64,000 bases of DNA from Candidatus Lustribacter telmatis (GCA_003164045.1 PLRU01000034.1:322827-386826); one strand, 5' to 3'; positions 45,434 through 54,358 are shown, counted from the first letter of the stretch. Numbers and translations are program-made. Notes: generated by a model not told the origin, from the letters alone.

Positions 45434-45850
45434 CTAGATCTCGACGAGTACGTAGCTTTCATCGACCGAAACCGCGTAGGACTCGGCGACGAACGGACCC
45501 TCGAGGAGTCCCTCGCCGGTTTCAACCGAGACCGCATATTTTCGCAGCGCGACGTTGTCGCTATCGCACCACGATTGGCCGGTGCGCAGATCGTACTGCC
45601 AGCCGTGCCACGGACAGCGGATCATTTCGCTATCGGGGATGACGGCGTACTGACCGGGCTCGTCGGAGGCAACGCGGCGCACGATCTTACCTTTGCACAA
45701 CTCCGCGCCTTTGTGCGGACACTTGCTCAGAAGCGCATAGAACGCGCCGCCGACATTGAACACGCCGATCTCTTTGCCGTCCACGTTCACGAGCTTACTC
45801 GTGCCCGGCGCGATTTCGCCCAGCTTCGCGACGACGTACCGTTTGGCCAC
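45434..45850 (-). CDS. Rieske [2Fe-2S] ferredoxin-like protein
   Basis: 138 aa, soluble. The cluster ligands are CPHKGAEL (Cys, His) and CPWHGWQYDLRTG (Cys, His), separated by about 33 residues, the spacing of NirD/bphF-type Rieske proteins. It would pass electrons to an oxygenase. Its start is 1 nt from the stop of an amidohydrolase gene, so it is the third gene of a three-gene operon. A candidate partner is the ring-hydroxylating oxygenase at 38484-39647. Confidence 0.9.
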   Translation of the reverse strand: MAKRYVVAKLGEIAPGTSKLVNVDGKEIGVFNVGGAFYALLSKCPHKGAELCKGKIVRRVASDEPGQYAVIPDSEMIRCPWHGWQYDLRTGQSWCDSDNVALRKYAVSVETGEGLLEGPFVAESYAVSVDESYVLVEI

Positions 45851-45851
45851 G

Positions 45852-46952
45852 CTAGGGCAACCGGTACACGCTCTTCGCGTTTTCGCTGAAGATCATGCGC
45901 CGGTGTTCCGGCGTCATCCGCACGTTGAACACGGTTTTCGGATCGTCGAAATCCCAGTGCGGGTAATCGGTTGAGAACAGCAGCCGGTCCCAGCCGATCC
46001 AATCGATGAGCTTCGTCAGGTCCTCGGGGCGTTCGGGTTCTTCCATCGGTTGCGTCGTGTACCAGATGTTTTCGCGAATGTATTCCGACGGCGGGCGTTT
46101 GAGATGCGGCACTTCGCTGCGCATGCGTTCCCAATGTTTGTCGAGACGCCAGCAGAGCGCCGGGACCCAGGCGAAGCCGCCCTCGACGAGCACGAGCTTC
46201 AACTTGGGATACCGCTCGAAGACGCCCTCGAGAACCATGCTCGTGAACACGCCCATGATGACGTAGGCGAACGTTTGATGCTCCTCGAGATAAAACGTCG
46301 GCCAGCCGCCGGGCGTCGACGCGTAGCCGCTGCCGAAACCCGGCACGTGCAGTCCGAGCGGCAAGTTGTTGCGCTCGCAGGCCTCATAGATCGGCCAGTA
46401 GCGCGAACGCCCGAGCGGCTCTTGCGCGCGCGGCGACAGGCTGACCTGGACGAAGCGGCGATCGGATGCGCGCCGCTCGATCTCACGCACGGCGGCCTGC
46501 GGGTCTTCTTGCGTCACCTGAATCGCGCCGCGCAACCGCGGTTCCTTGTCGATCCATTCGGCGATCTGCCAATCGTTGTTCGCCGAGCAGAGCGCTGCGC
46601 CGAATTCGAGATTCCGCTCGGCACTACCGGACGGCTGCAGCGCTTGCAAGAGTCCCCATTCGACCCCGTTCTGATCCAGGTGATGCGTGCGCATGAAGTT
46701 GACGTCGCTTCCCGGCGGTCCGCCTTTGGTGGGAACGGCATCGATGCGATTCACTTGCATGCGCGGGTGCGTGAGCGTGCCGTGCAGCCCTTGTCGCACG
46801 TGCCTGCGATACGTTTGCATGTGTTCGCGCCAGCGAGCCGGGAGATACGGCAGAAACTCGGCCTCGGACGTGAGCGTTGGATGAATATCGCAATCGACGA
46901 CGCTCAGCCGCGTCTTGGGCAGCGGCGGTAGCGGCTCTAGTAGGGTGCTCAT
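45852..46952 (-). CDS. amidohydrolase-2 family protein, ACMSD-like decarboxylase/hydrolase
   Basis: 366 aa, cytoplasmic. Amidohydrolase-superfamily elements: VVDCDIHPTL at the N-terminus (D-x-H metal pair, with Asp in place of the first His), LPLGLHVPGFG, LVLVEGGFAWVPALCWRLDK and LLFSTDYPHWDFDD (metal Asp, then HWD). This form is seen in aminocarboxymuconate-semialdehyde decarboxylase relatives acting on ring-cleavage products or aromatic acids. It overlaps the upstream paralogue by 4 bp, and the two share the layout but only moderate identity; they may act in sequence or as a heteromer. Confidence 0.87.
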   Translation of the reverse strand: MSTLLEPLPPLPKTRLSVVDCDIHPTLTSEAEFLPYLPARWREHMQTYRRHVRQGLHGTLTHPRMQVNRIDAVPTKGGPPGSDVNFMRTHHLDQNGVEWGLLQALQPSGSAERNLEFGAALCSANNDWQIAEWIDKEPRLRGAIQVTQEDPQAAVREIERRASDRRFVQVSLSPRAQEPLGRSRYWPIYEACERNNLPLGLHVPGFGSGYASTPGGWPTFYLEEHQTFAYVIMGVFTSMVLEGVFERYPKLKLVLVEGGFAWVPALCWRLDKHWERMRSEVPHLKRPPSEYIRENIWYTTQPMEEPERPEDLTKLIDWIGWDRLLFSTDYPHWDFDDPKTVFNVRMTPEHRRMIFSENAKSVYRLP

Positions 46953-48025
46953 GCGACGGCCTCCTTCAATCGTGAATACGTGGCGAGCGGATTATCGATT
47001 AGTATCTTGCGCAGTTGCTCATCGCCCAGACCGTTCGGCAGCACGTCCTCGCCGTCGAACTGCCAGTGCGGAAAGTCGCTGGAAAACAGCAGCATCTCAT
47101 CGGAGCCGATCTGCTCGATGACGTCGCGCAACGCTTGCGGATCAGCCGGAGCGTCGGCCGGCTGAAGCGTGAGCTTGACGTGATCGCGGATCACGTCGAA
47201 CGGCGGCTTCGTCACCCACGGGACTTCGGTCCGCACACCGCGCCACGTCTTGTTGAATTTCCAAGCGAACGCGGGCAGCCACGTGACCCCTGACTCGGCT
47301 AAAACGACGGTGAGCTCGGGGAACTTGCTAAAAGCGCCCTCCGACACGAGGCTGCCGAGCTGCGCGGCAAAGAGCTGCGTGTTGGACACATAGTCTTCGA
47401 GCAAATAGGATGGCCAGCCGCCGGCACTGGGCGGGTGACGATACGCGCTGCCCGCGTGAATGGCGATCGGCAAACCGTGCGCTTCGGCCGCGCGCAACAC
47501 CGGCCAGTTCACGCGCCGTCCGAGCAACGTATCGAGTCCGGCTAGCACGAGCACTTGCACGAAGCGCGAGTCGCCGGCGCGGCGTTCGATTTCCGCCACT
47601 GCGAGATCGGCATTTTGCATCGGCACCATGATCGATGCGCGTAGTCGCGTATCCTTATCGAGCCATTCGGTCGCGATCCAGTCGTTCACCGCGCGGCAAA
47701 ACGCTGCCGACATATCCTCGGCAAAGAGCGCTTGTGAGCCCCAAAGGCAGTTCAGAATTGCATACCGAAGGCCGAATTTATCGAGCGCTTCTTGTTGTAG
47801 CAGCGCTAGATTACACCCCGGAGGTCCCTGCTGCGGCCGCCAATCGGGACGGCCGGAAAGTGGTGCGGTTGGTGGATAGGACGTGAGGCTTAGATCGAGC
47901 CGTTCTAATTGCTGCACGCGCACGCGCTCGAGCCAATACTCGTCGAGATAGGGCACGATGGCGCTCACGCTCGGAACCGAGACGTGAACGTCGCAATCGA
48001 TGGCGCCCTCAAATGGTATGCGCAC
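46949..48025 (-). CDS. amidohydrolase-2 family protein, paralogue of the downstream gene
   Basis: 358 aa starting at GTG 48025. Metal-site elements mirror those of its neighbour: AIDCDVHVSVP, LPIAIHAGSAYRHPPSAGGW, LTVVLAESGVTWLPAFAWKF and MLLFSSDFPHWQFDG. First gene of the amidohydrolase-amidohydrolase-Rieske operon and divergent from an aromatic-acid-type MFS transporter whose start is only 34 bp away, which points to import and breakdown of one aromatic or heteroaromatic acid. Exact reaction unknown. Confidence 0.87.
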   Translation of the reverse strand: MRIPFEGAIDCDVHVSVPSVSAIVPYLDEYWLERVRVQQLERLDLSLTSYPPTAPLSGRPDWRPQQGPPGCNLALLQQEALDKFGLRYAILNCLWGSQALFAEDMSAAFCRAVNDWIATEWLDKDTRLRASIMVPMQNADLAVAEIERRAGDSRFVQVLVLAGLDTLLGRRVNWPVLRAAEAHGLPIAIHAGSAYRHPPSAGGWPSYLLEDYVSNTQLFAAQLGSLVSEGAFSKFPELTVVLAESGVTWLPAFAWKFNKTWRGVRTEVPWVTKPPFDVIRDHVKLTLQPADAPADPQALRDVIEQIGSDEMLLFSSDFPHWQFDGEDVLPNGLGDEQLRKILIDNPLATYSRLKEAVA

Positions 48026-48059
48026 GTACGGCCTCCGCTCTCAACATGGTGAGGTACCG

Positions 48060-49415
48060 ATGATCGACATCAACGAGACCATCGATCGGATCGGCGTCAG
48101 ACGGCTGGCGATACTGGTGATCGGGCTCTGCTTCTGCATGATGATGTGCGATGGCTACGATTTCGTGGCGCTCTCGGTTGCGGCCCCGGCGATCCTTCGC
48201 CACTGGCACGTGCTTCCGTCGGCCATGGGACTCGTCTTCAGCATTACGTTCATCGGGTTGCTGGTGGGCTCCCTGTTCTACGGGTGGCTCGGCGACCGGC
48301 TGGGCCGCCGGTTTACCATCATCCTCGGGACGTGCAATTTCGGGATCCCCGTGCTCCTGATCGTTTGGGCAACCAACGTCCCTGAGTTAGCAATATTGCG
48401 CTTTATTGCCGGCATCGGGATGGGCGGCGTCGTGCCTATCGCGTACACCCTGGTCAGCGATTATGCGCCGCGCCGCTTGCGCTCGACCGTCACGGTAGTC
48501 ACCAACGCGGGCTACAGCCTCGGCGGTGTGGCAACGGGCCTCGTCGCCGCCGCCGTTATCCCGACATACGGTTGGCAGTCGCTGTTCGCCATCGGCGCTT
48601 GCGCATCGCTCGTCATGGGTGCGGTCTTGGCAATCTGGCTACCCGAATCACCGCGCTACTTAGCGATAACCGACCCCGCCTCGGCAAAACTCCGCCGGCT
48701 GGTCGAGCGCCTCATACCGAACGAGCCGGTTCCGGCTAACGCGGTCTTCGTGCCCGGCGACGCACAGGAAACGCAGAGCAAGCGCGGCGCGGGCACGTTC
48801 TCGCAGCTCTTCAGCGGCCCGCGCGCACCGGCGACGATCTTTCTGTGGCTGCTGTTCATCTGCGACGCGCTCGGGTTTTTCTTCCTCGCGAGTTGGCTGC
48901 CGGTCGTGATGGAACGCCAAGGGATCAGTCCGGCCGTCGCATCTTTGACGCAATCGCTGTTCACCTTCACCGGCATGATCGGCGGCTTCACGATCATGCG
49001 CTTCATCGACCGGGCCGGTCCGATCGTCGTACTGGCACTGCCGATCATCGGGGCGCCGCTCGAGATCCTCATGGGCATGCATAACGCCTCGCAACCGTTG
49101 CTGCTCTTCGCCGTCGCGGGCGCCGGCATTTGCTTATCGGGCGTGCATTACGCCGTGTACGGTATTGCCGTGCGCTTCTACCCGGCGAGCATCCGCGGCC
49201 GCGGTATCTCGAGCGCGACCGTGTTCGGACGCGCCGGGGGAATCGTCGCACCGTATCTCGGCGGCTTCTTTCTCTCCGCGCACATGCCGCTGCAACAGCT
49301 GATGATCATCGCGGCGCTGCCGTGCATTCCGACCGCGTTCGTCATCTTTGGACTCGGCCGTCTCTACTCTCGGCATTTCACGGAAACGCCGCAGTTGCAA
49401 CCGAGTCCGGCTTAG
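48060..49415 (+). CDS. MFS transporter, aromatic acid:H+ symporter (AAHS)-like
   Basis: 451 aa; ATG 48060 has GTGAGG 5 nt upstream. The AAHS hallmark is in helix 1, MMMCDGYDFVALSVAAPAIL (compare DGFD in PcaK/BenK), and the loop 2-3 motif is GWLGDRLGRRFTIILG. Helix 5 has the usual AGIGMGGVVPIAYTLVSDYA. Proton-driven uptake of an aromatic or related carboxylate is expected. It is divergent from the tandem amidohydrolase operon, so the imported acid is probably that operon's substrate. Confidence 0.9.
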   Translation: MIDINETIDRIGVRRLAILVIGLCFCMMMCDGYDFVALSVAAPAILRHWHVLPSAMGLVFSITFIGLLVGSLFYGWLGDRLGRRFTIILGTCNFGIPVLLIVWATNVPELAILRFIAGIGMGGVVPIAYTLVSDYAPRRLRSTVTVVTNAGYSLGGVATGLVAAAVIPTYGWQSLFAIGACASLVMGAVLAIWLPESPRYLAITDPASAKLRRLVERLIPNEPVPANAVFVPGDAQETQSKRGAGTFSQLFSGPRAPATIFLWLLFICDALGFFFLASWLPVVMERQGISPAVASLTQSLFTFTGMIGGFTIMRFIDRAGPIVVLALPIIGAPLEILMGMHNASQPLLLFAVAGAGICLSGVHYAVYGIAVRFYPASIRGRGISSATVFGRAGGIVAPYLGGFFLSAHMPLQQLMIIAALPCIPTAFVIFGLGRLYSRHFTETPQLQPSPA

Positions 49416-50128
49416 GGTGCGCCCGCTTCGGTAATAACGCGGTTCAATAACGCCATGAGTTCATCGGGTGCGGTGACGTGCGGGCTGTGGGTGGCACCGA
49501 TCTCGTAATAGCGCCATCCCGGCTCGCGCTGCGCTCGCTCGCCAAATGGTGCGAACGGACTGTGCGGCGTAGCCGTCGCGCGGATGTAGCTGCGTGGCAA
49601 GCGCAGATCGCCGTGCGCAAACACGAGCGGCTGCTCGAAACACTTCAGCGGCTGCGGCACGCGCCGCTCCGAAATCCACTCGCGATCTTCCGGCGCGGTG
49701 TCGCCCGGGGTCGGATTCGGCGGCACTCGCCAGCCGTCGCCCTTGGCGACCGCAGCGCGCGTGCGTTCGTTTTGCTCGGCCGGCACGAGATCGGTGAGAC
49801 TCTGCCCGTTCTCGGGAACGAACGCATCCAGATAGATCAATTGCGAGATCCGATCCCGCGCCCGGTCCGCAACACCGGTCGCCACGATGCCGCCATAGCT
49901 ATGCCCGATGAGAACGACGTCACGTAAGTCTTCGTAGAACAGCACGTGCAGCAGATCCTCGATATGCGTGTCGAGGTCGACCGCCGGCGTCGCGAGGTGC
50001 GAGCGCTCGCCAAGGCCGGTATACGTCGGCGCGAAAAACGCATGGCCCGAACTCGCCATCAGCGGGCGCATCTTCTTCCAAGCCCACGCCGCCGACCAGG
50101 CGCCGTGCGCGAGCAGGATGGTTGCCAT
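49412..50128 (-). CDS. alpha/beta-fold hydrolase (esterase-like)
   Basis: 238 aa, cytoplasmic. The oxyanion region is ILLAHGAWSAAWAW (start of the fold) and the nucleophile elbow is VLIGHSYGGIVATGV (Ser about 76). The catalytic His is likely in GATHSPHVTAPDEL near the C-terminus. This arrangement is typical of the methylesterase/salicylate-esterase-like group. Substrate unknown. The start directly abuts the stop of the upstream acetyltransferase gene, forming a two-gene unit. Confidence 0.87.
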   Translation of the reverse strand: MATILLAHGAWSAAWAWKKMRPLMASSGHAFFAPTYTGLGERSHLATPAVDLDTHIEDLLHVLFYEDLRDVVLIGHSYGGIVATGVADRARDRISQLIYLDAFVPENGQSLTDLVPAEQNERTRAAVAKGDGWRVPPNPTPGDTAPEDREWISERRVPQPLKCFEQPLVFAHGDLRLPRSYIRATATPHSPFAPFGERAQREPGWRYYEIGATHSPHVTAPDELMALLNRVITEAGAP

Positions 50129-50611
50129 CTATTCTTTCGCGCCTAGATGCTTCTCGTAGAACAAGCTGTTTTTTATTGCCGACGGTGCCATCGATAGGTA
50201 CGGACCGAACGCCGCGCACGGACGGAAGCCAAAGCGCTCGTACAGACGGAGCGCGGCCGGCTGGCGCACGCCGGTTTCGAGTCGCATCAGCGGGACGCCG
50301 GCAGCCCTCGTCACGTCTTCGAGGTGCGCGAGCAATGCCTGCGCGGCGCCTTCGCCGCGGGCTGCCTCGCGGACGTACATGCGCTTCACTTCCGCGAACC
50401 CCTCGAAAAACGCAACTCCCCCGCAACCGACGGCCGCGTCTCCCTGACGCACGATGAAAAATTGGACGTGCGGTTCGAACAGCGATCGCAACGTGAGGCC
50501 GTGCATTTGTTCGGGCGGATATGCGACGGCCAGTTCGCTGTCCAGCTCAAAAATCAGGGCTCGTACGTCGTCCGTAATCGAGTGTACCTGTTCGATGAGG
50601 ATGGGGGACAT
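50129..50611 (-). CDS. GNAT-family N-acetyltransferase
   Basis: 160 aa from ATG 50611; a further start 13 codons upstream is possible but lacks support. The acetyl-CoA site is EVKRMYVREAARGEGAAQAL (motif A, RxxGxG/A form), preceded by GCGGVAFFEGFAE, and motif B is RLETGVRQPAALRLYERFGF. Such small enzymes acetylate amino acids, amines or antibiotics. It is followed with no gap by the alpha/beta hydrolase gene. Confidence 0.9.
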   Translation of the reverse strand: MSPILIEQVHSITDDVRALIFELDSELAVAYPPEQMHGLTLRSLFEPHVQFFIVRQGDAAVGCGGVAFFEGFAEVKRMYVREAARGEGAAQALLAHLEDVTRAAGVPLMRLETGVRQPAALRLYERFGFRPCAAFGPYLSMAPSAIKNSLFYEKHLGAKE

Positions 50612-50707
50612 GGGCACATCGTTCGACGGCGAGCCTCGATCCCCAAGCAATGTTAACGCACAAATGACGACAACTATCGCAATTTGGCCAAAGGGCCAGC
50701 GTCGCCG

Positions 50708-50947
50708 CTAGTCGCCAAGTTTGCTCGCAAGATGGAGCCGCGTCATCGCCCGCAGCTCGGCGATCCCGTTCCGTACTTAGGGACTTCATCGTCTTCATGT
50801 TTTGCAGTAGAACGACGGCCATGTCGTCGGCCGTTCGCGCCCTGAACTGAGGATCGCGCAGTTTGAGTATGCGGACGACGTAAACTTGCCGCGCTATTCC
50901 GAAAGCGAGCCTAGCAGCGCATCGGCGAGGGCAGCGATCTCGGCCAT
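50708..50947 (-). pseudogene. possible broken small gene in the 390-bp gap
   Basis: No intact gene fills 50612-51001. On the minus strand, coding-like sequence runs through two frame changes: MAEIAALADALLGSL from ATG 50947, then ARQVYVVRILKLRDPQF and ADDMAVVLLQNMKTMKSL in the next frame, then IAELRAMTRLHLASKLGD with a stop at 50708, back in the first frame. One lost and one gained base would restore an 80-codon frame. It may be decay, sequence error or coincidence; no family is recognised. Confidence 0.25.
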
Positions 50948-51001
50948 GGTCGGCCGAACTCCAACCTGCTCACAGCATCGGCAGCTATCGTCGGGGACGT
51001 C

Positions 51002-51955
51002 ATGCCGATGCCTTTTCGATCGTCGCGCCTCTCCGCAGTTGCGGTGATCTCCGTTGCCATGGCAAGCGCTATCGGCGCGAATGCGTCCGCGCAGGTGCCG
51101 GCTCCGTTGCTCATCGGGCCCGGTCGTGTGGGCAGCGCGGTGACGTACCGCCTCACAACGTCGGGCGATCGCGCTGGGAATACACCGAGCATCCAGACCC
51201 TCGCACTGCGCTGGAAGCTGGGAGCGAAGGTCGTCGTGACACTGGCGAGCGCCGGGGACGCGCAAGCGCCGCTATTCGTTGCAACCCGGGCTGCCGACGG
51301 TACGCTGACGCTCGACAATGCGACCGGCGCCGAACCCGAAGGACGACGCGTCGCCGCAGCTGTCGGCTTCCTGAATCGCCTCGACGGCTTCGTCGCGGCC
51401 GCACCGGCGGGCGCGAAAACGTGGAAGACGACGCTCGTCTTACAGCAGCCCACCCCGGGCGCGCCCCCCGCGCCGGACGCGCAGAGCACGCCTGTTCCGC
51501 AAATGCTGAAGATCCCGATCGCGGCGACGCGGAGCGACGACGCGACGGGGACCACCCTCACCGCCTCGGGCTCGATCGATCGCGCGATGACGCGTCCGGG
51601 TCCGGCGGCCGGTGACTCCCCGCGCCGCAGCGGCGGTGGTGGCATGGGCGGCGGCGGCGGCGGCATGGGTGGCGGCGGCGGCATGGGTGGCGGCGGCCGG
51701 CGAGGCGGCATGGGCGGCAGCGGCATGGGCGATTCGTTCGGCTCGGGTTCCAGCCGGAAGAGCGCTAAGGTGACAACGAAGATCGTCGTCGCCGCGCACT
51801 TCGGCATCGACGGCGAGCTGACGTCAGGATCGATCGTCGAGACGAATCAGCCCAGCGGTGACCCCAGCCCTCAAGATCACCAAAACGGCCAAAGCGAGCC
51901 GAACCCGCAAAGCCAGCCGGTAACGCGGTCTTGGCAGATCGAGCGGATGCCATAA
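51002..51955 (+). CDS. secreted protein with a Gly/Met-rich low-complexity tract
   Basis: 317 aa with signal peptide ending near ANASA-QV (residue 30); a second ATG two codons on (51008) is an alternative start. Residues 31-200 form a beta-type domain (AVTYRLTTSGDRAG, VGFLNRLDGFVAAAPAGAKT). Residues 211-243 are almost only Gly with regular Met (GGGGMGGGGGGM pattern), and the C-terminal 60 residues return to ordinary composition (VTTKIVVAAHFGIDGELTSG). The tract could be a flexible linker or a metal-contacting surface. Family not recognised. It stands alone between divergent and convergent neighbours. Confidence 0.68.
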   Translation: MPMPFRSSRLSAVAVISVAMASAIGANASAQVPAPLLIGPGRVGSAVTYRLTTSGDRAGNTPSIQTLALRWKLGAKVVVTLASAGDAQAPLFVATRAADGTLTLDNATGAEPEGRRVAAAVGFLNRLDGFVAAAPAGAKTWKTTLVLQQPTPGAPPAPDAQSTPVPQMLKIPIAATRSDDATGTTLTASGSIDRAMTRPGPAAGDSPRRSGGGGMGGGGGGMGGGGGMGGGGRRGGMGGSGMGDSFGSGSSRKSAKVTTKIVVAAHFGIDGELTSGSIVETNQPSGDPSPQDHQNGQSEPNPQSQPVTRSWQIERMP

Positions 51956-52075
51956 TCACCGTGCTCTGCTTAACGAGCACCATGACCGGATTCAGGCAGT
52001 GCTCGATAAGAATCCGACAGCTTCGCGGCAGGACCTTCGGCTCCAGCAGTATCGTCGCCGGCGCCGTGAAACACA

Positions 52076-53266
52076 CTATTTGAGAAGGCCGCGCGGGCGG
52101 CTTACCTGGATCCAGGTGTTCTTCTCGGGGGCCCACCGCGCGACGACGATCGAGTTTTGGCCGATACCCCGCTGGTCACCACTCGAAAAATCGTACACAC
52201 CATTGGCGCCGATAAAACCGTGCAGGTTGAGAATATAGTCACGAATTTGCTGCGCGGTTGCGTGCGTCCCGAGATGGCGCAGCGCGCTCACGATAATCAT
52301 CGTCGGATCGTAGGCCAGCACGTCTCCGACATCCGGGCGCACGTTGATTGCGCTAAAGGCTTTTAAATACGCTATCTCGGCATCTCGCAACGGGCCGCGC
52401 GACGTGCCTTCGGGAGTACCCGACCGCAGGGTTGTAAAAAACAATTCTTTGGGCAAGAACGAAGCATAGGCCGACATTTGCGCGTAGGACATATTCGAGT
52501 TTAGCGTTATGACCGGTTGCACTAAGCCGGCATCGCTCAGACCGCGCAGCACCGTACCCAACGGCGTCCCGGTGGTGTACGCCAAGATTGCTTGCGGGTT
52601 AGCGCTCTTGATCCGAGCGAGCTGCGCGTTCACGCTGATATCGGTCGGATTGAAGTGCTCGTGCATCACGAGCTGTATATCGCGATTCTCGGGTTGGGCC
52701 AGCACCGTGGCGATCTGCCGGTCGTATTCCTGACCCGTTGAATCCGTCGATGTGATCAGGGCGATGCGCTTCCATCCGCGCTCCCGCAGATATCGGACGG
52801 CCACCGACGACAAGTCGAAGGTCGATGCGTTCGTCGAGAAGACGTAGCTCCCGGCGAGCGGATGAATCGCCGGCGATAGACAGTAGTCGACGGGTCCAGT
52901 ATTCACGACGAGCGGGATTGAGGGCAGGCACACCGTGCTCGGTGCGCCGTCGATAAAAACCGGAACCCGCTTGGCGATCAGGCTGTTGACCAGCTCGACA
53001 TCGACCTGTCCGTTGGTTTGCGTATCTGCGGTCACGAACTTTACGGGATGCCCTTGGATGCCGCCAGTGGAGTTAACCAATTTTTCGACCGCGCGGAACG
53101 TTTCGACGTATGACTTGCCAAGAAAAGCGCCGCCGCCCGTCAGTGGGATGATGGCGTTGATCTCATAGGTCTCGAGCGGCGCCGAACGGACGACCGCGGC
53201 AGCGCTCATCATCACGCACGCCGTGAGTGCGGCCACGAGTAAGAGACGAAGAGAGGGCTTGTTCAT
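52076..53266 (-). CDS. periplasmic binding protein of the branched-chain amino acid ABC family
   Basis: 396 aa with signal peptide MNKPSLRLLLVAALTACVMM. Type I periplasmic fold: YEINAIIPLTGGGAFLGKSY, STGGIQGHPVKFVTADTQTN, GPVDYCLSPAIHPLAGSYVF and RGWKRIALITSTDSTGQEYD. It is a paralogue of the protein at 10937-12109 (shared GGIQGHP and PVDYCxSP features). The start overlaps the stop of the upstream LLM oxidoreductase gene by 4 bp, so the two act together. No Liv permease genes are present. Confidence 0.89.
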   Translation of the reverse strand: MNKPSLRLLLVAALTACVMMSAAAVVRSAPLETYEINAIIPLTGGGAFLGKSYVETFRAVEKLVNSTGGIQGHPVKFVTADTQTNGQVDVELVNSLIAKRVPVFIDGAPSTVCLPSIPLVVNTGPVDYCLSPAIHPLAGSYVFSTNASTFDLSSVAVRYLRERGWKRIALITSTDSTGQEYDRQIATVLAQPENRDIQLVMHEHFNPTDISVNAQLARIKSANPQAILAYTTGTPLGTVLRGLSDAGLVQPVITLNSNMSYAQMSAYASFLPKELFFTTLRSGTPEGTSRGPLRDAEIAYLKAFSAINVRPDVGDVLAYDPTMIIVSALRHLGTHATAQQIRDYILNLHGFIGANGVYDFSSGDQRGIGQNSIVVARWAPEKNTWIQVSRPRGLLK

Positions 53267-54333
53267 ACCTTGACTTCCGTCTGCTTGAAGCGCGGCGCCA
53301 CCGCAGCGGCAAACAACCGCATCGACGTTGCGGCGAGGTCCACGGGCAGATCGTTGAAGTTCACTTGAAGCGACCCGATTTCGAACGGCCCCGAGCGGGC
53401 AGCGAACGTGCGGATCTGCTCGGTGACTTCTGCCGGCGTTCCAACGAATGCGGACCCTTCGGCGACTTGCGACTCGAACGAGTCGCCTTTCAGTTTGGCG
53501 ATGATCTTATCGTAGCCGGGATAGTCGGCCGAGCTCGTGCCGGCGGTCCAATCGCTCGCCGCATCGACGAGCGAGGCAATGTATCGATTCAACGGTCCAC
53601 GCGCGATGCGGGCCGCCGCGCCCGGTTCTTCGTGGACGAACATGTGAAAGGCCAGCATGACCCGTCCGTTACCGGGGTGTCCAGCTTCTTTCCAGGCCGT
53701 CCGGTATGCCATGATCAGGCGCGCCATCTCTCCGCCGCCGACGGGAATCGCCATGATGCTGTGGCCCTGACGCCCGGCATTCACAAACGACGATTCGGTC
53801 GCCAGAGCAGCGACCCAGAACGGCGGTCGCGGCGATTGCGTCGGCCGCGGTAACGAAGTCGTGGCCGGAAAGGCGTGAAAGCGACCGTTGAAGGCGACGT
53901 CTTCATGCTCCAAGAGTTGCGTGACGGCTTCGAGCCCTTCATCGAAACGCGCGCGGCTCTCATCGAGCGGCACGCCGAAGCGCGAAAATTCATGCGGCAG
54001 GAAGGCACGGGCAAAACCGACTTCCACGCGACCGTTCGATATCGCATCGAGCATGCCGATCTCACCGGCAAGCTTCAACGGGTTGTTGAAAACCGGCAAG
54101 ACCGCACCGCTCATCAGGCGCAGGCGCTTCGTACGTTGTGCGGCAGCGGCCAAGAACAACAGCGGGTTCGGCGAGTAGCCCCCGTACGGATGGAAATAGT
54201 GCTCGACCATTCGCACGTGGTCGTAGCCGAGCGAATCGGCAAGTTCCGTCAAAGCGAGCGCATCACGGAAGTACGCGGCCGGGGGTACGTCTTTCGGTCC
54301 GACGCACGGAAAAAATTGAACGCCAAAGTCCAT
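53263..54333 (-). CDS. LLM-class flavin-dependent oxidoreductase (luciferase-like)
   Basis: 356 aa; ATG 54333 chosen over a TTG two codons upstream. Bacterial-luciferase-like TIM barrel: MDFGVQFFPCVGPKDVPPAA, LADSLGYDHVRMVEHYFHPY, GYSPNPLLFLAAAAQRTKRL and RLMSGAVLPVFNNPLKLAGE. Such FMN- or F420-dependent monooxygenases attack sulfonates, nitriloacetate, hydrocarbons or heterocycles. It is followed by a co-translated binding protein and is divergent from an IclR regulator with a readable palindrome in between. A TATATT box is 9 nt before ATG. Confidence 0.88.
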   Translation of the reverse strand: MDFGVQFFPCVGPKDVPPAAYFRDALALTELADSLGYDHVRMVEHYFHPYGGYSPNPLLFLAAAAQRTKRLRLMSGAVLPVFNNPLKLAGEIGMLDAISNGRVEVGFARAFLPHEFSRFGVPLDESRARFDEGLEAVTQLLEHEDVAFNGRFHAFPATTSLPRPTQSPRPPFWVAALATESSFVNAGRQGHSIMAIPVGGGEMARLIMAYRTAWKEAGHPGNGRVMLAFHMFVHEEPGAAARIARGPLNRYIASLVDAASDWTAGTSSADYPGYDKIIAKLKGDSFESQVAEGSAFVGTPAEVTEQIRTFAARSGPFEIGSLQVNFNDLPVDLAATSMRLFAAAVAPRFKQTEVKV

Positions 54334-54358
54334 CGCCAACGGAATATACTACCGTGCC

